From positions 1 through 24,597 of the forward strand of contig JADRCO010000925.1 in NCBI GenBank assembly GCA_021464525.1: 24,597 bases of DNA, in the 5' to 3' direction. The DNA comes from Rhizophagus sp. LPA8_4_AMF. Lineage: Eukaryota; Glomeromycota; Glomeromycetes; Glomerales; Glomeraceae. Position numbers and translations under genes: made by a program. This document shows, piece after piece, positions 10,369 through 19,589 of the stretch. The notes beneath the pieces are model-generated. The model did not search any database, was not told the origin of the DNA, and saw nothing but the letters and a program-made list of their open reading frames with translations. Each line of letters begins with the position of its first letter. Within the stretch, counting starts at the first letter, position 1.

Positions 10369-11000
10369 GTAAGCTAATTTTTTTCTCTTTGGCTCTATGG
10401 ACATGGAATTTCAGTGAGTATTTTCTTTTTTTTTTATTTTAATTTTTATTTAGTAAATGTTTACAACATAACAGTTTACTTTTTCTTTTTTAAATGGTTG
10501 ATTTATTGTGTCTCTGGAATTGTGGTAAGTAAATTTTTTTTTAATTTTTTTTTAACTTAATGAATGTTTTCTAATCGTTCATTTTCATTTTTATTTTTAG
10601 ATTGTAATTTCTTTGACGTTTTATTTTCCTTTTTTAGTTGTTTCTTTCAAAATGGGATCTTGATAAGTATATAATATGATTTATTTTTTTTACTTTGTCT
10701 TTAACTAACGTTTGCTAAAAGTTTATTTTCTTTTTTTAGACAATTTGTTCTTTGGGTGTTTAGATGCATGGGAATATGGTGGAATCTTTTCCTCTTAATT
10801 CCTTATGTTAACAACAACTATTTTTATTTAATAGTATTTATCATAAAGATCTTTTTTTAGACGGCCAGGTCTCTAAATGCATGGAATTTTGGTGGATTTC
10901 ATATCTATAAGTTATATTATTATTTTTCTTACTTGCAAAGAAATTCTGTCAACTAATAAAAAGGAAATAATGAAATATATGTCTTTTGGTATTTCTATAT

Positions 11001-11640
11001 ACTTTTGTAGATTTTAATGCACAGTTCTGTCATTTGAAAAGGAAAATTCTTTAAATCTCTCTCCTAATCTAATAATACTTTATTCTTGGTTATTATTTTA
11101 CAAAGAAATTACAGAGTACAACTAAAAACCAAGTCATGTGCATGAAGTTTATTGGAATTTTAAAGCACTAGAATTTACTAAAAGAAATATTTCAACATAT
11201 TTCCACCACATAATAATTATATTTATTTTATTTTTTATTATTAATATATGTCAGCAGTTAGCATATAATAGCTATATAAAATTAAATTTTTTAACGTATT
11301 TGCAATATATTTTCATTATGTAACAGCTATATAAAATTAAATATTTTGAACATATTTTTAATATATTTTCATCATATGACAGCTATATAAAATTAAATCT
11401 CTAAAACATATTTTCGATATATGTTAGCTATATAAAATTAAAATTTCTAATTCATATGTTCAGCATATCGTATACATATAGTTATAAGAGAGATAACAGA
11501 AATGCAAATATCATATATCCAATATATTTTAAAAATATCGTTAACATATTATTTATATTGATGGGATTCTGTAAAGCCCCTTATTAAGCAAAATTTTAGC
11601 ATATATTATTATGTAAAATATTTTGTTTATTAAATGAATT
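11001..11640. other. AT-rich region with tandem repeat
   Basis: Strongly A/T-rich DNA with no supported gene. A 61-residue frame at 11138-11323 (+) is hydrophobic and largely made from the A/T-rich repeat itself, so I do not treat it as coding. The tandem repeat at 11270-11445 lies within it. Confidence 0.55.
11270..11445 (+). repeat. AGCTATATAAAATTAAA tandem repeat, four copies
   Basis: The 17-base core AGCTATATAAAATTAAA begins at 11270, 11325, 11381 and 11426, so spacing is 55, 56 and 45 bases. The spacer between copies also recurs, with CATATTTT..ATATATTTTCAT-like sequence. It is a degenerate AT-rich minisatellite. Confidence 0.75.
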
Positions 11641-12015
11641 TATGGCTACTAAAGCTTCGAACAGGTCAGTTTTTAACCAGGAACTGAACTGAACTGGCAT
11701 GAAATTTGGTTTAGTTCCAGTTTCGGTTCTTAGAATCGGAACCACCAGTTTGGTTCAGATTTATTTAAAAATGCAAAAAAATGCGAAATTGGAATATCTC
11801 AGCAACCAGTAATCGTATAAATGCATACTATAGCTTATTGGAATCGTTTCATCAAGACGCGTCAAATGACAGTAATATCAAGTCCCTAGCATCGATACAT
11901 CAAGAGATAGTCTATGATAGATGTAATTTACAAAATTAGTGCTAAAAAGCCATCTATTGAAGATAGAGAGATGATTAAGATGTCATTCGATTGGTCTCGA
12001 TGAGATGATTCTAAC
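11641..12015. other. Non-coding DNA with a degraded copy of the 12016-12483 repeat family
   Basis: Positions 11655-11760 hold reiterated GGAACTGAACTGAACTGG and GGTTTAGTTCCAGTTTCGG strings, partly self-complementary. From about 11770 to 11905 the DNA resembles parts of the inverted repeat that follows: AATGCGAAATTGGAATATCTCA matches the right-arm end and GCGTCAAATGACAGTAATAT...AGCATCGAT matches the inner left arm. No gene is visible. Confidence 0.6.
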
Positions 12016-12483
12016 TAGCCTTACTTTATCATTTTTGGATCACTGGATGATGAGATATACCAATTTTCGCATTTTTTTAAAATTTTTAAATGTTAAAAAT
12101 TAAAATTTTGATTGTGCTATTACTCATTATCTACTGACTGTATAAGGACAAATTTATATTCATTGGAATCAACTTGATACGATGCGTCAAATGATGTAAT
12201 ATTGTGTCTCTGGCATCGATGGATAATCTTTTAACGTTAATTTTAAGTAAATATTTAGCATGTGCTATACTATAATGTATCGATGCTATAAACATAATAT
12301 TACATCATTTGATGCATCATAGCATTGTGATTCTAATGAATATAAATTTGTCTTTATACAATCAGTAGATAATGAGTAATAGCACAAATCAAAATTTTAA
12401 TTTTTAACATTCAAAAATTTTAAAAAATGCGAAAATTGGAATATCTCATCATCCAGTGATCCAAAAATGATAAAGTAAGGCTA
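12016..12483. repeat. 468-bp inverted repeat (foldback element)
   Basis: The left arm, 12016-12220, begins TAGCCTTACTTTATCATTTT. The right arm, 12279-12483, ends with the complement AAAATGATAAAGTAAGGCTA. Both arms are about 205 bases, pair over nearly all of their length with a few dozen mismatches, and enclose a 58-base loop. Shared inner strings include GACAAATTTATATTCATT, TGCNTCAAATGATGTAATAT and GCATCGAT. It codes for nothing and looks like a non-autonomous foldback or two head-to-head copies of one repeat. A related, degraded copy lies at 11770-11905. Confidence 0.85.
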
Positions 12484-12486
12484 AAG

Positions 12487-13711
12487 ATATTATTGGATGA
12501 CAGCAGGAAAATCCATCATTATGGTCTTCAAGACCTTGAGATTCTTCTGGTGAATATAGGCATTGGAACTTCTGCTTTGGTTTATGCTGCAACTTGGAAG
12601 AATACATCTACAATATATGCGATTAAAAAATTTGTTGACAATAAGGAGGTGTGTTAGTCACAACACTTTTCATTATACAGATAGAAATTAAGATTCATTT
12701 CTTTCTAGGCTTATTTAACAAACATAGCCAGCGGTCATCATAAACACACAATGCAGTTTTACGGACTCACGACGTCGCAAGGTAAAAATAAAATTATGCG
12801 AAAACCTATAACAATTTTTGTTGACATGCCTTTTTATTGTTATATGAGGAGAAATATTCACTTGTTCTTGAGTATGCGGATGGTGGAACACTAAGAGTTA
12901 TTTAAGGAACGATACTATAACTTTTAAATGAAAGGACCAACTAAAGTTCGCTAAAGAAATTGCGAGTGGGATTTTATGGTTACATGATGATAGGGGAATT
13001 AATTATACACAGAAATTTTGTAAATACAATAATTATTTGGAATCATTTAATTGCACTGGTTCGTTACATTGTGTGATTAACACATTATTTTTTAACATCC
13101 CAATAAAATCTTAATACATCAAAATACGATTAAATTGGCAGATTTTGGCCGTTCATCCCTAAAAGGATCAGATTGTTATAATACTGAAGTATGGGGCGTA
13201 ATACCTTATGTAGATCCTAAAGTATTTGACCGAAAAACTCCATATAAGATGAACGAGAAATCTGATATTTATAGCCTTGCAATAATATTCCGGGAATTAG
13301 CAAGTTGCTCATCACCTTTTAATTATAAAATAATTGATGGTTTAAGAGAAAAACCTGTTCAGAACACGAATGCTATTTTTGTTAGATTATATCAAAGTAA
13401 GTGTGAAATAACTGCAACGTAAATATTCCTTTGGACCTGGTATATTTTCTTATTGTACACTAACTGATTTATTTGAATAGAATGCTGGGAACATGAACCA
13501 GATAAACGGCCAGATATTCATCAAGTAAATTCACCTCTTCAAGGGGTGCTTTGCACCAGAGCTTAATAGCATTGATTCCGATAACAATAAGACTACTGTT
13601 TCTTATTCCAAAGAGAAGATAAATGAAAAAATAGAAAGTGAAGAATCTGACTTGTCAAATTGCGATAAAGATTGTGATCTAAATGCGATTATGAATTTTC
13701 AAGAATCTTAG
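12487..13711 (+). pseudogene. Protein kinase pseudogene (TKL-like)
   Basis: Pieces in order: GIGTSALVYA glycine loop and YAIKKF lysine (12490-12648); an intron with acceptor TTTCTAG; a second exon with MQFYGLTTSQ (12709-12781); then YSLVLEYADGG followed by a TAA stop (about 12904). A second stop (TGA) replaces a Trp in the next block, which holds AKEIASGILWLHDD. The catalytic loop reads IIHRN with Asn for the catalytic Asp, in a shifted frame. LADFGRSSLKG keeps DFG, GVIPYVDPKVF shows D-P-K in place of A-P-E, and SDIYSLAIIF follows. The C-lobe end CWEHEPDKRPDIHQ is at about 13480-13525, and the tail ends FQES at TAG 13709-13711. Several stops, frame changes and the lost catalytic Asp make this a dead copy. 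It begins immediately after the inverted repeat, so the normal N-terminal region is missing. Confidence 0.8.
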
Positions 13712-14211
13712 ATATATTCATATATCACTTTTTGTTTCCAATGTAGTTTATTCGATAGAGTACTCTTTTCTTTCTATCTTAAATTTTTTATACGAACGTT
13801 TATTTTAATAGAGTAAAATAAAAAGCTAGATTTTTTATGCAAAATCTAAAATTATCACATTGAGTGTTGATATTTGTATATTACAATCAATAAACAATTT
13901 TTTTAAAGATGGTGCGATATCATATAAGACTTTAAATCGTAATTCATAAAAAGTGCACAATGTTTTTTGCATTTTGTGATAGTAAAAGATAAGTGGTATA
14001 GATAAACCCAATTGACACATGTATAGGAATTTGTTATGTATAGCGATCTGTACGATATTAAAATTTTATTATATAATCAAACCAATTCAAGGTATTCTAC
14101 TATAAGTTTAGTATGCATGGTAATCTACATCTGAATATTTTTCTAAAATTTAGACTATTTAATAATTTGCCACTTGTATTACCTTTAATAGTGTAAAAAA
14201 TGATTTCTAAC
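13712..14211. other. Intergenic region
   Basis: AT-rich DNA between the 3' ends of the kinase pseudogene (+) and the CRN pseudogene (-), so this is a convergent interval where both terminators would lie. No specific signal or supported gene was seen. A 61-residue minus-strand frame at 13835-14020 has no family features. Confidence 0.5.
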
Positions 14212-17200
14212 TTAATCGCTATTTCTCGTAGTTTTAACCCTTTTGGATCCTCGCTAAAATAGGAAACAAATACCACTTAGCAAAAGGAAAAATCACAATT
14301 AATCAATAAACTTTTATGATACCTTACCTCCTGCAGTTCTAGTACATTACTGTCTGCCACACGTTTCACTTCTTTCAACAGCTTATGACCGAACTTTGAA
14401 AAGAAATGTTTGGCATTAGAAGGACTGATTTCAATATTTAGTTCATTGGCTAGAAAAATTAATAAACCAAAGAATTAATTAAATCATAGGAAACTTAAGC
14501 AATGGATATTAAATACCTTCTATTTCGTTAAAATTAGAAGCTACCGTTCTTTTTGGTCGTGACTTATCATATATAATATATTCGCTTTTCGCATCAATGT
14601 TAGCAGGAAAAACTACAAGAAAACGGATCCACGAGAGCTCAGGTGCCTTACAATACTTAGATTCTAAGCAATCAAGAACTTCTTTTCTTAGCTTCTTTAA
14701 GTATTTATATTCTTTGTTTGAAGCATAGAAATCACGCGGATTTGTTGTTCTTTTAGCATTGAAATCAGGTTTTTCTTTCACTAATTTTTCCTGAAGAAAA
14801 AGGGAATCTCGACAATGCCATTTGGAGTATGGAACTGAACAATGCAAACCAAATCTGGACCAGCTTCTCTTTCCAGTTTGAAAAAAGCAGTAGTTGGATT
14901 TTTGAGAAAAGCAGGCAGGTTAGTGCGTCCATCCTCTTTCTTTATACTATCCTCTTCCTTCATACTATCCTCTTTCTTAATACTACCTTCTGAACAAAGC
15001 GTGATCGCATTGCGGTCATCAAGGTTACAGATAGTTGTTTTACATGAGAGTAGTAAATCCAGCTTATTATTCTACTATCAATATTCTTAAAAAGAATATG
15101 CTCCTTGCAAATTTTCCCATTAAATAATTCTGCAAGGTGAATGATCAAGCAGGGCTCAAAATGAAAACCAGCACATACTGGATTATAATGAACTGAACTT
15201 AGCTTTTGATATAGCAGGGCCTCAAATTCATCAGGACGCTTGTTCAAATATTCTCTAACCGCCAATATGGGAATTGGTTCTGCTATTTTTACTGTAATAA
15301 CATCCTCATTAAATGTATTTAGATCTGCTAGATGTTTGATACTATCAAGCTGGGCAAACCCATACTGAACCATTTGTGAACTTCCGTCATCTTTCATTAA
15401 AATTACATTATGAGAAAACAAGCCAAGAAGCACAATATTCCGCATTTTATTCCATGCTTTTTTCTTCTCACGTAAGCGAGGAAAGCATGATGTCATAAAG
15501 GTTTTAATTATGAAATCCCTCGCTTCATCTTGCCATTTCTTCACAATTTCATCCATATTAATATGGAATGTTGAAGATGAGTCTTTTAGAGCACTTCCAG
15601 AAACTGTATTACAAATCGTCGGTGCCCCTGAAATATATTGAATGTGGCTCTTATCAGCTTGTCATCTAGTGGTAAGAAACGTTGAATATATTCTTTCATC
15701 TCTTCGTATTCATAAAATCCATTATGTATACCAAAAAAATTGTTAAATGTGGCACCATCAGATTTAGTGATAGCAGAGGCAGTGTAATTATTGATATCAT
15801 CAAAACCCATTCCCGTTCCTGATAGTACAAGACATAACATCCCTGTACTAAGTTTAAGTACCGTCTGAAGTAAAATAGAAAAAAAAGGTCATAGTTGACC
15901 GCCAGTTTGAGATGTGGGAAAACATTCCTTGTGCGTACCGATCACCACTTGTGATTCATCAATCATGATTGGTAACTTGAAACCATTGTTGGAGGAAAAT
16001 TTGGGATTCTGAGTAAGTCCCCATTTAAGAGCAATTTCACTCTTCGCTTGCTGAGAGATTAAGGTTTTGGAGTATTGCAACATAAGTAGAAGCTTATCAA
16101 TAAGTTGGTCCTGATCTTCTTGTTTTAATTCACGAAAAACACGTGAAATGGTAACCCAGAAGTCACTTCTGCTAATTGTTATTGGCAAGAGTTGCATTAG
16201 AAGCCATTGCTTCGGTGTAATATTGGGATTGAAATCTAAAAGTTGGTTTAAAATGAGTAATCGGCTAAGAATAATTGCACAAGTGAATTTAAGTGCATAT
16301 AGAGCATTTTTTTAGGGTCATTTACAGTTAAGTATTGTTTCAATTCTTCGATAACAATGTCCATGTTATGAGATCCCAAGTTTTTGGAACCATTTCCGGC
16401 ACTAAATGAAATGTAAATTCCAAATATTTTACAAAGTAGTTCATATAAAGAACGGGTTTTTCCAGATCTAGAACCAGAAAAAAAAGAAAAAGTCATTCAT
16501 TCGCCTTTACCCGTATTTTGTCTTGGCTTTTAATAATTCCTATTCTTACCTGGAAGTGCCCAATAAGAAGAGCCAAGAACTTTTCATAACATCGTTTAAT
16601 AGCGCAGTGATCGTTTCTTTATGGAGGTAACCTTCTTCATTGTCAGAGTCAGAGTCCGGTAATGAATGCAAAATGAATGAAGGTCTTTTATGAATTACAG
16701 GAATTCCGGATTCATTAATACTACTTTATATATATGGTTGTCTGAAGCTCTAAATTTTTCCAGTTCGATTTCTTTAACCAGTTTGTATTTAAATTCTGCC
16801 TAGTGAGACTCTGCCTTTTTCAATACTACTTCTATAGTTTCAAATACTTTTGATGAAATAAAGCTTTGTTAGAAAGTTTTTTGACGTCATTCCAAACAAA
16901 TAGATACTCGAAGTTATTTAACTGGAGATACTATACCTGGTGAAACAAAGGGACTTGCTTTAACGTGAAAAAAAGAGAACAGATCAAATTCAATATTTTA
17001 TTACTGCAAATTTCTTGTTCGAGAGATAAAACATTGGGAGACACTTACCAGTGATGGTGATGACGTGAATGTTAGACACTTCAAAACTTAGATTATTTAA
17101 TTCATTTTGAAAATATTCACTAAACAGTTCTTCAGGTTCAATATCTTTTCCGTAAAGTTTTTGTACAATGTTTTCTTTGGTAGAAACATTTTTATCTCTG

Positions 17201-17418
17201 ATCTCTTTTTTCTTAACATTAACTTTCCAGAGTTTCAAATTATTAACATTTTTCCTTTTACAAATGTATTCGTTAAGTAGTGTAACTGTGAATTTACCCA
17301 TGGAGATTCTTTCATCATCAGATAACTTAACGAACTTTTTATTATTTTTATCATTGTAAATGGGAATGGGAATTACTCTGTAGTCTTCTAGAAATAAACA
17401 ATTGAACGATATTTCCAT
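14212..17418 (-). pseudogene. Crinkler (CRN) NTPase-nuclease gene, decayed
   Basis: The N-terminal header (17418-17049) starts MEISFNCLFLED and has LKLW at residues 61-64, ELFSEYF and NIHVITIT, as in the ubiquitin-like CRN header. After a broken middle, a P-loop NTPase follows: Walker A G-T-S-R-S-G-K-T with its Arg codon split by an intron (16549-16468), then LPIMIDESQVV (Walker B, about 15960) and LVLSGTGMG. The tail has GPDLVCIV and LQEKL, resembling a PD-(D/E)xK nuclease, and ends with exons 14449-14328 and 14253-14212. Lesions: stops and frame changes after 16936, a frameshift at a 7-A run (T run 16307-16313), an in-frame TGA (15891-15889), and frameshifts near 15605-15617, 15060-15080 and 14790-14805. 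In other lineages CRN proteins act inside host or own nuclei; function here is lost. Confidence 0.8.
17049..17418 (-). pseudogene. CRN header exon of the decayed NTPase-nuclease gene
   Basis: This exon is open. I favour the ATG at 17418 (MEISFNC...) over one 30 bases upstream because CRN headers start with M-x-x-[IS]-x-[FL]-N-C. The donor at 17048 (GTAAGTG) follows codons for ITIT plus one base. The matching acceptor at 16937 (TTTCACCAG) leads into a frame that hits TAA after seven codons, so the gene is broken at once. An insertion rich in K, N and D (about residues 22-43) lengthens the header compared with its neighbour at 18166. Confidence 0.75.
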
Positions 17419-18165
17419 TTCGATGATATTGCTAATAAGAATGAACAAATGTGTAAGTTAAGAAGTAAGTAAAAAAAAGTTGAAAGAGTTTTTTTTTGCG
17501 GGTATATATGTACTTGTAAAAACCTCATTTTGACTGATAAAATAGACTCGGTAGCTTGTTTGAGTTTATCAGTAGCGAAAGAAATGATAGCATGAGTAGT
17601 ATGAGTAATTAAGTGAATAATTATCACGAGTATTTATTACACAATTTTTTGGTCGTACAGTTGATTTTAAAAAATAAAGCGCAGTAACTCTACTAAAACC
17701 GAGCTTGAAAGAAGTAATTTATTGCCCAAACGAGATAATACGCGATTAAGGTATGAATATTTCAGCTGTGGCCAAAGAAGTGATTTCAGAGCTTGCAAAC
17801 TCTGACCATTTTTTTTGTGTAGTTTTTGAGAACCTTATTACTACCTTATTAGATTATGAAATGCAAACGACATAAAATTTCAACAGAACTTTACTAGGTT
17901 AACGTTATAAATTGTTATTTATTTCTGACACTCATGTTTCATGTAAGATAACTGTTGACTAAAACTAGACATGATATTGAGTCTCACTCAAAAAGCTAAT
18001 AAACGAACTGGTATCATTGTCTTATCAACTTTATAGTATATTGTATTTTGTCAACAAATTTGAATTAGACTTGCGGCTAAAAAAGTTTCCTTGATGAGAA
18101 TAAATGATAGTATGAATACAGGAGATCTAATACGCTAATTCATGTGCTTCCTTCAACGTGAAAAA
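17419..18165. promoter_or_regulatory. Divergent intergenic region between two CRN headers
   Basis: The minus-strand CRN gene (start 17418) and the plus-strand CRN header (start 18166) are head to head, so this interval must hold both promoters or one shared one. It is AT-rich with a T/A run at 17465-17500. No specific element can be identified by eye, and no other gene is present. Confidence 0.5.
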
Positions 18166-18850
18166 ATGTGTTCTATCAACATCAATTATCTAGTTATAGC
18201 GAAGCCATTCAGAAGTATAATCACTATCAAAATTAAAGAAAATGAAACAATTGGCGAACTTAAAATACGTATTAAAGCTGAAAAAGATTACTTCGAAACT
18301 ATCAGCGCAAGTGACTTCAGATTATGGCGTACAAATACCCATATAGGAAGCAATAATACAACTCCCAGTTTTGTTCTTTCCGATTAAAGATGGTCATCGG
18401 TCCTACCAGTTCTACTCAGTCCCAGGACTGCCGGTCTTAAGACCGGACTGCGATCTTTCGGTCTTTTCGATCCTAGCTGTAATTCAGGCCGAGCTTATAG
18501 TGCCGGCCAGAATTACAAGTAAGGGTAACACAAAAATTTTGTGTTACAATGGCAGAACCAGTAAAAAATTTTTGCCCAGTGGCTAAACTATTTATCCGGG
18601 ATCACGTGATTTCCATATTTAGTAATTCCGGCCGACATTATGTATCTGGCCAGAATTAGTCCAGGACCGAAAGACCGCGGTCCTACGCGAGACGGACTGG
18701 TCCGTCTTTTTGGGGTGTAGGACCGGCAAGACCGCAGTCTTCTAGGACCGGTGACCATCCTTATTTCCGATAGCAACGAAATATTGTCATATTTTGAAAT
18801 CAAAGATATTTGGAACGAGTCTCCTTCTAACTCCAATCTCCACGTAGTCA
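18166..18850 (+). pseudogene. CRN header interrupted by a hAT-like MITE
   Basis: The frame from ATG 18166 begins MCSININYLVIAKP, continues IGELKIRIKAEKD and reaches DFRLWR (LW at residues 53-54), matching the ubiquitin-like header of CRN proteins. An in-frame ATG at 18142 is possible but would add eight residues unlike a header. After L-S-D (18384) the DNA is interrupted by a 379-bp element. Just after its right copy of the target duplication (18764-18771) the header resumes in frame: SNEILSYFEIKDIW ... NLHVVIKSK, ending in a GTTAGT donor-like site at 18861. Without the element the header would be continuous. With it, the insert gives an immediate TAA after L-S-D. No effector domain follows; a second header comes next. 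Confidence 0.75.
18385..18763 (+). mobile_element. hAT-like MITE with 8-bp TSD
   Basis: The ends are TAAAGATGGTCATCGGTCC on the left and the complement of TAAGGATGGTCACCGGTCC on the right, imperfect terminal inverted repeats. They are flanked by the exact 8-base duplication TTTCCGAT (18377-18384 and 18764-18771). An 8-bp TSD and a YARNG-type terminus (TAAAG/TAAGG) fit the hAT superfamily. Subterminal inverted repeats (near 18480-18516 and 18624-18659, with GGCCAGAATTA) make most of the element a long foldback. A central palindrome GTAACACAAAA / TTTTGTGTTAC is present. There is no transposase, so it must have been moved by a hAT transposase supplied elsewhere. Confidence 0.85.
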
Positions 18851-18888
18851 TTAAATCGAAGGTTAGTGTTTCCTTCTGTTTACATTGG

Positions 18889-19255
18889 CCTCCCATTGCA
18901 ACAAATAACAAAATGCTCATAATCAGTTACAGTATTAGTCTCAATTGCATGATTTCCGGTATCCTAATATCCGATTGAAATTTCTATAGAAAGAAATGTT
19001 GGCGAACTTAAGTCTGTGATCAAAAAGCGATGGAAACCTCTCTTTAGTCATATTGTTTCTAACGAACTAAAACTCATGGCTATAAACATTCCTCCTAATC
19101 AGGTTATTACATGTGAAGGAGATAAGAGTGACATGAAAAACTTGGACAAAATTAAGAGCATTTTCGCTAATTCAATCTTAATTGATCATCATCCAACCAC
19201 ATATAGATTTTATTGCAAGGGGGGTATAAATAACAAAAATAGGGGATACGAATAA
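18889..19255 (+). pseudogene. Second CRN header, frameshifted, no effector domain
   Basis: Immediately after the first header a second header-like segment reads SISLNCMISGILISD (to about 18975). In a different frame it continues EISIERNVGELKSVIKKRW, SNELKLM, then KNLDKIKSIFANSILIDHH and TTYRFYCK, ending TAA 19253-19255. The pattern (S-x-S-L-N-C start, ELK..I helix, ELKL, last strand) is that of a CRN header. The frame change lies between ISD and EIS, at the TGA near 18976-18978. Both headers run in the same direction, so they are a tandem pair with no NTPase or toxin-like domain behind them. Expression of a functional protein is unlikely. Confidence 0.6.
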
Positions 19256-19589
19256 CAATCGCCTAAGTTTATTATATTTATTTTTTTACTAATACCATTA
19301 TGATAATAGCAAAAAATCTAAGACCTATTCATATGGCAAATAAAATATAAATATGTTATTATTACTTTCTTAGCTTGATAGGCAAGCCCCGTTCCTAGTA
19401 CAACGTTGATGGGTTAAGTAATAAATAAATAAATAAATAAATAAAATACAATTTTGAAATCTAATAATCAACTACATTAACCTTAACATTTCAATAAATA
19501 ATACTGTAAATAAACTTTCTATATATTGGCTTTCTTATTCAAATTTCAATCATTCAAAATAACAAACAATATAATATATATGTAAAAAG
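19256..19589. other. Intergenic, with retroposon-like AAAT tail
   Basis: Convergent interval between the CRN headers (+) and the F-box gene (-). It contains the string AGGCAAGCCCCGTTCC (19380-19395) followed at about 19418-19446 by an (AAAT)n run. No gene seen. Confidence 0.5.
19373..19446 (+). repeat. Retroposon-like 3' end with (AAAT)n tail
   Basis: A short GC-richer block (GCTTGATAGGCAAGCCCCG, then GTACAACGTTGATGGG) ends in about seven AAAT repeats. SINEs and some LINEs end this way. No internal RNA polymerase III A/B boxes or target-site duplication was found, so it may be a 5'-truncated copy. Confidence 0.4.

Larger units (their letters stand above)
9497..10900 (+). repeat. Degenerate array of exon-like units with L-D-A-W-N-F core
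   Basis: Seven related units lie at about 9497-9527, 10128-10157, 10385-10419, 10507-10530, 10637-10670, 10739-10782 and 10861-10895. The clearest share a core that translates as L-[DN]-A-W-[NE]-[FY]-G: CLDAWEYGG in unit 6, RSLNAWNFGG in unit 7. Units 1 and 2 carry the same core with TGA where TGG (Trp) is expected (PLDA*NF, PLDM*NF). Most units are preceded by a T-rich tract ending TTTAG or AACAG; units 4 (and loosely 3) are followed by GTAAGT/GTGAGT. The intervening DNA also repeats (TTAACTAACG, TTTGCTAA, TTTATTTTC). So exon-like and intron-like parts seem to have been duplicated together and then decayed. Units 1 and 2 share about 70 bases of close similarity. No intact gene remains. Confidence 0.55.

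Noticed and set aside
11138-11323. 61-residue hydrophobic plus-strand ORF
   Set aside because: Made of A/T-rich repeat DNA; hydrophobicity follows from T-rich codons, not from a membrane protein family.
13835-14020. 61-residue minus-strand ORF
   Set aside because: No motif, no splice context, and located in the convergent intergenic interval.
14842-15090. 82-residue plus-strand ORF
   Set aside because: It is the opposite strand of the CRN tail; Ser/Leu-rich composition is a complement of the Lys/Glu/Asp-rich coding strand.
17388-17627. 79-residue minus-strand ORF with a hydrophobic end
   Set aside because: It overlaps the CRN header start in another frame and runs into the AT-rich promoter interval.
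18588-18920. 110-residue minus-strand ORF, and the 18371-18586 plus-strand ORF
   Set aside because: Both lie mostly within the foldback MITE; their open frames come from its GC-rich inverted repeats and have no family features.
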